Shown one piece after another: positions 59,908-64,000 of a DNA stretch of 64,000 nt. Where the stretch lies: assembly GCF_009760405.1 (NCBI RefSeq), contig NZ_WRPP01000014.1:1-64000 (forward strand), given 5' to 3'. The DNA is from Nocardia terrae (GTDB lineage Bacteria > Actinomycetota > Actinomycetes > Mycobacteriales > Mycobacteriaceae). Every line of letters begins with the position of its first letter. Position 1 is the stretch's first letter. The position numbers and the translations under genes are program-made. The notes under the pieces are model-generated. The model worked only from the letters and a program-made list of their open reading frames with translations. It ran no database searches and was not told the DNA's origin.

Positions 59908-59939
59908 ATCTGTCGGTGGGGGTCGTTACGGTGTGGGGC

Positions 59940-60644
59940 GTGAACCGCACGGATCGGCTCTACGCGATTGTCGAGGAGTTGCGGGCGGTGTCGCCGCGCC
60001 TGCGGACCGCACGGGAACTGGCCGCGCGCCACGGGGTGAGCGTGCGCACCGTCGAGCGGGACATCAGCGCGCTACAACAGTCGGGGGTGCCCATCTACGC
60101 CGATGTGGGGCGGCGGGGTGGGTATGCCCTGGAGAAGTCGATGTCGTTGCCGCCGTTGAATTTCACGGCGGCCGAAGCGGTGGCGCTCGCGGTGGCCGTG
60201 GCGCGGGCCGGTGACGGTCCGTTCGCCGCCGCCGGGCAGAGCGCGCTGCGCAAGATCCTGGCCGCGATGTCGCAGCGGAATGCGGACACCGCACGGGAAT
60301 TGGCCCGGCGCGTGCGACTGCTGGAGTCGCCGGAGTACATCGCACCGATGCCCGTGCCGCCGGAGGTGGAGCAGGCCGTGGTGGCGCGGCGCGTACTGCG
60401 CATCGAGTATCTGGACGCCGCGGGCTCGCTCAGCGAGCGCGAGGTGGAGCCGGTGGCGCTGCTGCACGGCAGCAATGGCTGGTACCTGCTGGGCTGGTGC
60501 CGGCTGCGCGACGAACCGCGCAATTTCCGGCTCGATCGCATGAAGGGCATCGAGCTGACGGAGTGGACCGGACCGGAGCGGACCATCGATATGTGCCGGC
60601 CCGGCGAGCCGGTGCACGAGGTGCGGATGATTTCCCTCGGATGA
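59940..60644 (+). CDS. HTH/WYL-domain transcriptional regulator (YafY-like)
   Basis: 234 residues, GTG start. N-terminal HTH: RLYAIVEELRAVSPRLRTARELAARHGVSVRTVERDISALQQSGVPIYADVGRRGGYAL, then a WYL domain with REVEPVALLHGSNGWYLLGWCRLRDEPRNFRLDRM, described by parts. WYL domains often sense nucleic acids or nucleotides; YafY-like actinobacterial members regulate nearby small enzymes such as the following VOC gene. TACGGT 7 bases upstream and no ribosome-binding site indicate a leaderless start. Confidence 0.88.
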   Translation: MNRTDRLYAIVEELRAVSPRLRTARELAARHGVSVRTVERDISALQQSGVPIYADVGRRGGYALEKSMSLPPLNFTAAEAVALAVAVARAGDGPFAAAGQSALRKILAAMSQRNADTARELARRVRLLESPEYIAPMPVPPEVEQAVVARRVLRIEYLDAAGSLSEREVEPVALLHGSNGWYLLGWCRLRDEPRNFRLDRMKGIELTEWTGPERTIDMCRPGEPVHEVRMISLG

Positions 60645-60730
60645 GTTCGGAAACACCGACAGGGGGTTGTCGTCGGCCGGAGTGATCGTGGTGTGGCAAG
60701 CGAATACACCATGACTCAGGGGAGACAGAC

Positions 60731-61111
60731 ATGAGCACTCCGCCCTTCAACACCGTCGCCTGGTTCCAGGTCGGCAGCGACGAGCCCGAGCGGGTGAAGG
60801 AGTTCTACGGCAGCCTGTTCGGCTGGAACTTCGCCGCCGACCCGGACGAGGACGGCACCTACGATCTGGTCACGTACCCGGGCAGCGATATGCCCGCGGG
60901 CGGAATCGCCCACACCGACGACCCTTCCGGCAACCACGCCATCTTCTATGTCCTGGTCGCGGACGTGCCCGCCGTCCTGGCCGCGGCCGAGCAGGCGGGC
61001 GGCAAGGTCGACCAGCAGCCCGTCACCGCCAAGAACGGGCTGGTCTTCGCCAAGATCCTCGACACCTCGGGCAACGCGTTCGGCGTCTTCAGCCCGCCGC
61101 CCGCGAACTGA
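60731..61111 (+). CDS. VOC family protein
   Basis: 126 residues with a GGGGAG ribosome-binding site. VAWFQVGSDEPERVKEFYGSLFGW and HAIFYVLVADVPAVLAAAEQAGG are the two VOC halves, and LDTSGNAFGVFSP is the usual ending. Directly downstream of the WYL regulator, so probably controlled by it. Ligand unknown. Confidence 0.85.
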   Translation: MSTPPFNTVAWFQVGSDEPERVKEFYGSLFGWNFAADPDEDGTYDLVTYPGSDMPAGGIAHTDDPSGNHAIFYVLVADVPAVLAAAEQAGGKVDQQPVTAKNGLVFAKILDTSGNAFGVFSPPPAN

Positions 61112-61178
61112 TCGCCGGTGCCGCGCACCCGCGCGGTTAGCCTGTCAGCGAAGCGTTTTCGAGACAGGAGTGTGGATC

Positions 61179-61376
61179 GTGGGCATGTTCGACCAGTTGA
61201 AGGATGCGGCGAGCAAGGCGGCGGAGCTGGCGGGCCAGCACGCCGACAAGCTGGAGCCGCTGATCGACAAAGCCGGCGATCTGATCGACGAGCAGACCGA
61301 CGGCAAGTTCGAGGGCGCGGTGGACAAGGTGCAGGACGCGGCCAAGGCGGCCCTGCGCGAGCAGGCCGGGCAGTAG
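61179..61376 (+). CDS. orphan MT0933-like antitoxin family protein
   Basis: 65 residues, GTG start with AGGAG 8 bases upstream. Highly helical and charged: GMFDQLKDAASKAAELAGQHADKLEPLIDKAGDLIDEQTDGKFEGAVDKVQDAAK. This is the pattern of the mycobacterial MT0933-type antitoxin family. No SRPBCC-like or other toxin gene is next to it; it may be a stand-alone helical stress protein. Confidence 0.75.
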   Translation: MGMFDQLKDAASKAAELAGQHADKLEPLIDKAGDLIDEQTDGKFEGAVDKVQDAAKAALREQAGQ

Positions 61377-61462
61377 CGAAAGGCTCGGCCATCGAGCGAC
61401 CGGCGGCGACACTGCCGCCGGATCCGCTACCGCCACACCGTGGTTCGTGGTGTCATTCGAGG

Positions 61463-61684
61463 TCAGCGGCGGTCGCGCTGATACCAGTCGCGGTAGTGAT
61501 CCCAGCAGTAGTACCAGTTGTAGTAGTAGCTGTCGCGATCGCAGTAGTAGTGGTACCACTCATCGTGATCGGCGCGGGCGACACCCGTCCCGGCCGGCAC
61601 GGCGGAGGCGACACCCGCGCCCACCGGGAGGGCGAACAGCGCGGCCGCGGTGACGGCCACCAGACGCTTGGCAACGGTCGACAT
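61463..61684 (-). CDS. small secreted tyrosine/tryptophan-rich protein
   Basis: 73 residues from ATG 61684, with AAGGAG 9 bases upstream. Signal peptide KRLVAVTAAALFALPVGAGVASA. The ~35-residue mature part is dominated by Tyr, Trp, Asp and His, with two Cys (YHYYCDRDSYYYNWYYCWDHY region), and ends in QRDRR. No family recognised. The two Cys could form a disulfide outside the cell. Confidence 0.72.
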   Translation of the reverse strand: MSTVAKRLVAVTAAALFALPVGAGVASAVPAGTGVARADHDEWYHYYCDRDSYYYNWYYCWDHYRDWYQRDRR

Positions 61685-61830
61685 GTGATCTGCTCCTTGG
61701 GCTTTCATGGTTCCGGGAAGTCGTTACCGTGAAAACAATGGTGCTGATCAGCCGCGATTTTCTCTGTCCGCCGGATGACGCCGCAAGGGTGTTCGCGCCG
61801 GCACAGCTCGGCGCGAACACCCGGGCGGTC

Positions 61831-62883
61831 TCACATGGTGGCGGCGTCGATGACGAAGCGGTAGCGCACGTCGGAGGCGACCACACGGTCGTACGCCTCA
61901 CCGATGCGGTCCGCGGAGATCACCTCGATCTCCGCGCCGATGCCGTGCGCCGCACAGAAGTCCAGCATCTCCTGGGTCTGCGGTATACCGCCGATCATCG
62001 ATCCGGCCAGCGAGCGGCGGAAGCCCGCGATGGTGGAAGCCCGCACGGTGTACGGGTTTTCGGGCAGGCCCAGCACCACCAGGCTGCCGTCGAGGCGCAG
62101 CAGCCGCAGGTAGTCCTCGATCGGCAGATCGGCGGAGACGGTATTGATGATCAGGTCGAAGGACCCGCGCAGCTTCTTGAAGGTCTCGCGCTCGCTGGTC
62201 GCGTAGTAGTGGTGCGCGCCGAAGCGGACCCCGTCCTCCTGCTTGGACAGCGAGTGGCTGAGTACGGTGACCTCCGCGCCCATGGCCGCGGCGATCTTCA
62301 CGCCCACGTGCCCGAGCCCGCCCATGCCGATGATGGCGACCTTCTTGCCCGGCCCGGCGTTCCAATGCCGCAGCGGCGAGAACAGGGTGATGCCCGCGCA
62401 CAGCAGCGGCGCGGCCTCGTCGAGCCCGATGCCCTCCGGAATGGACAGCACGAAGCCCTCGGTCACCACGATCTGCGTGGAGTACCCGCCGAGGGTGCGC
62501 CCGCCCGCCTGCTGCTCGGCGGGCACCGGGTTGTTGTAGGTCCAGACCGCGCCGTTGAGGCAGTACTGCTGTTCCCCCGCGAGACACGGTTCGCAGTGCC
62601 CGCACGAGTCGACCAGGCAGCCCACGCCCACCCGGTCGCCGACCCGGTGCCGGGTGACCTCGGAGCCGACCGCGGCCACGATGCCCGCGATCTCGTGCCC
62701 GGGCACGCACGGGTAGGCGGTGCCTCGCCATTCGTTGCGGGCGGTGTGGATGTCGGAGTGGCAGATGCCCGCGTACTTCACGTCGATCAGCACGTCGTGG
62801 GGCCCGAGGTCGCGACGTTCGATGGCGATCTTCTCGAAGGTGCCATCCGGGGCGGATACGGCATATGCGGCAGCTGTGGTCAT
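61831..62883 (-). CDS. adhC: zinc-dependent NADP alcohol dehydrogenase (AdhC type)
   Basis: 350 residues from ATG 62883; the longer reading frame to 63240 is unsupported. Catalytic zinc region GICHSDIH and GHEIAGIVAAVG, structural zinc Cys set CGHCEPCLAGEQQYC, NADP site GMGGLGHVGVKIA. It matches the cinnamyl-alcohol-dehydrogenase-like AdhC of M. tuberculosis (Rv3045). It reduces aldehydes or oxidises primary alcohols. Confidence 0.92.
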   Translation of the reverse strand: MTTAAAYAVSAPDGTFEKIAIERRDLGPHDVLIDVKYAGICHSDIHTARNEWRGTAYPCVPGHEIAGIVAAVGSEVTRHRVGDRVGVGCLVDSCGHCEPCLAGEQQYCLNGAVWTYNNPVPAEQQAGGRTLGGYSTQIVVTEGFVLSIPEGIGLDEAAPLLCAGITLFSPLRHWNAGPGKKVAIIGMGGLGHVGVKIAAAMGAEVTVLSHSLSKQEDGVRFGAHHYYATSERETFKKLRGSFDLIINTVSADLPIEDYLRLLRLDGSLVVLGLPENPYTVRASTIAGFRRSLAGSMIGGIPQTQEMLDFCAAHGIGAEIEVISADRIGEAYDRVVASDVRYRFVIDAATM

Positions 62884-62989
62884 GCACTCATGCCTACTCC
62901 CGCATTCGGGCGGGCACCAACCGGGGTCGGATATATCATGCGCGGCGCGGCACGGCGATCGATCGGCAAACGGTCGGCATGCTGGCACG

Positions 62990-63727
62990 ATGGCGATCCT
63001 GCTGTCCCTGTTCTCGATGTGCGCCACGCTGATCGGGGGTCTGACCGCGGCCCGCATCGGTGATCGCAAGCGCTTGGTGCTGGGTCTGGCCGCGGGCGTC
63101 ATGCTCGGCGTGGTGGCCTTCGACCTGATGCCGGAATCCCTCGAGGCCGACGACCGGATCGTGCTCGGCGTCCCGGTTCCGCTGCTGGCCGCGGTAGTCG
63201 GCTTCTTCACCGTGCACATTCTCGAGCGGTCGATGGCCATTCACACCGGCTACGAGGACGAATACGCCGCCCATCAGCACGGTCACGACTTCAGTTCGCT
63301 GGGCCTGCTGGCCGCGAGCGGCCTGGTCTTCCACAGCATGCTGGACGGTCTGAGTATCGGTTTCGGCTTCCAGGCCGGCGCGGCGGTGGGCGCGGCGGTG
63401 GCCATCGCGGTCATCTGCCACGACTTCGCCGACGGCTTCAACACTTTCACCCTCACCACGCTCTACGGCAATGCCCGCAGGCGGGCCGTGGTCATGCTCG
63501 TCCTGGACGCCGTCGCCCCGGTGGTCGGCGCGGTGATCGGCACCCTGGTGAGGGTGCCGACGGAACTGGTCGGCCTCTATCTGGGCTATTTCGCGGGTTT
63601 CCTGCTCTACCTCGCCACGGCCGATATCCTGCCCGAGGCACATGCCGGCAAACCCGCCAAGGGACCGCTGCTGTGCACACTGGCCGGGGTGCTCGCCATG
63701 TTGTTCGTTGCCGCCCTGAGCCACTGA
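62990..63727 (+). CDS. ZIP family metal transporter
   Basis: 245 residues. Eight hydrophobic segments; HSMLDGLSIGFGF in the fourth and ICHDFADGFNTFTLT in the fifth carry the conserved metal-binding His and Asp/Glu positions of ZIP proteins. A His-containing loop (AAHQHGHDFSS) lies between the third and fourth segments. Likely takes up zinc or another divalent ion. Monocistronic as far as visible. Confidence 0.85.
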   Translation: MAILLSLFSMCATLIGGLTAARIGDRKRLVLGLAAGVMLGVVAFDLMPESLEADDRIVLGVPVPLLAAVVGFFTVHILERSMAIHTGYEDEYAAHQHGHDFSSLGLLAASGLVFHSMLDGLSIGFGFQAGAAVGAAVAIAVICHDFADGFNTFTLTTLYGNARRRAVVMLVLDAVAPVVGAVIGTLVRVPTELVGLYLGYFAGFLLYLATADILPEAHAGKPAKGPLLCTLAGVLAMLFVAALSH

Positions 63728-63789
63728 AATACTGGTACACCAATAGATACAGCTCGAGCCGGCGGGCGAACCGCAGTCGGGAGGGGTTC

Positions 63790-64000
63790 GTGGACGACGG
63801 TAGACCTCACGGCCGGGGCCGCCGCTGGCCGGCGTTGCTGATCGCCGCGCTCCTCGGCTTCACCGGATTCCTGTGCTACCGAGGCGAACTGCCACGCTGG
63901 CCCTTCGCCGACGACTCCACCAGCGCGAGCCTCGTCGGCCCCTCGCTGCCGCCGCTGGATGTCGACCTGGTCTCGCGGGTGGCCGAGCCGTCGCTGGTGA
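63790..64000 (+). CDS. membrane-anchored protein, 5' part only (window edge)
   Basis: 70 codons are visible from GTG 63790, with a GGGAGGGG ribosome-binding site. A basic N-terminus (GRGRRW) precedes one hydrophobic segment (PALLIAALLGFTGFLCY), then a Ser/Pro-rich linker and DVDLVSRVAEPSLV. This start resembles membrane-anchored HtrA-like serine proteases of actinobacteria, but no catalytic residue is in the window. Confidence 0.6.
   Translation, partial: MDDGRPHGRGRRWPALLIAALLGFTGFLCYRGELPRWPFADDSTSASLVGPSLPPLDVDLVSRVAEPSLV

Noticed and set aside
61179..61376. Complete toxin-antitoxin pair
   Set aside because: The antitoxin-like ORF is real, but neither neighbour resembles a toxin.

Overview
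The window is very GC-rich, with dense genes, many GTG starts and frequent leaderless-type starts. It carries isocitrate lyase, a RamB-type regulator, FadB2 and Lpd in the relative orientations I recall from the Mycobacterium tuberculosis Rv0462-Rv0468 region. This points to a mycolic-acid actinomycete, most likely Nocardia or a close relative. That assignment is inference; no 16S rRNA gene is present, only the 3' end of a 5S rRNA at the left edge, so an rRNA operon lies just outside.

Layout. 1-9.7 kb: 5S end and terminator; a ribosome-protection (tetracycline-type) GTPase preceded by a short leader ORF and hairpins; an SRPBCC-MarR pair with a twin operator; a damaged oxidase/peroxidase operon (a binding-protein/luciferase chimera, a CMD protein, and a frameshifted alkylhydroperoxidase); a duplicated non-coding module with twin terminators; TetR and an alpha/beta hydrolase. 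9.7-18.6 kb: a cyclic-nucleotide-domain/aspartase fusion divergent from a Dcu transporter, a prolyl oligopeptidase, an M19-like peptidase, and lpd followed by a 29-bp tandem array. 18.6-32.5 kb: a deaminase, an HxlR/quinone-reductase pair, a secreted transglycosylase, an ECF42-type sigma factor with its DGPF/YCII partner, small detoxification enzymes, and a complete urea transporter operon urtABCDE ending in a GntR gene.

32.7-43.9 kb: ramB, DNA ligase ligB, a PfkB-type sugar kinase, an NMT1/Tau-type ABC importer, and XdhC and MobA-like genes. 43.9-51.9 kb is the most unusual part. Two full-length and one truncated HTH-NB-ARC-TPR (STAND) regulators share a conserved promoter-like element, and two of them are divergent from paralogous ~117-residue proteins that I do not recognise. 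One of these small proteins is translationally coupled to a small membrane protein. 52-58 kb: aceA, behind a textbook CRP/GlxR-type site, fadB2, and a MetE homologue that has lost three of the four canonical zinc ligands. 58-64 kb: NIPSNAP, SDR, WYL and VOC proteins, an orphan antitoxin-like protein, a tyrosine-rich secreted peptide, AdhC, a ZIP transporter and the start of a membrane-anchored protein.

Connections. aceA, fadB2 and ramB form a fatty-acid/acetate carbon module, and the upstream CRP-type site suggests cAMP input. Aspartase, Dcu and Urt deal with C4-dicarboxylates and nitrogen. Several small regulator/enzyme pairs (MarR, HxlR, TetR, ECF42) have visible candidate operators. I saw no insertion sequence, integrase, phage gene, tRNA or CRISPR array. 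All motif, operator and terminator calls were made by eye.
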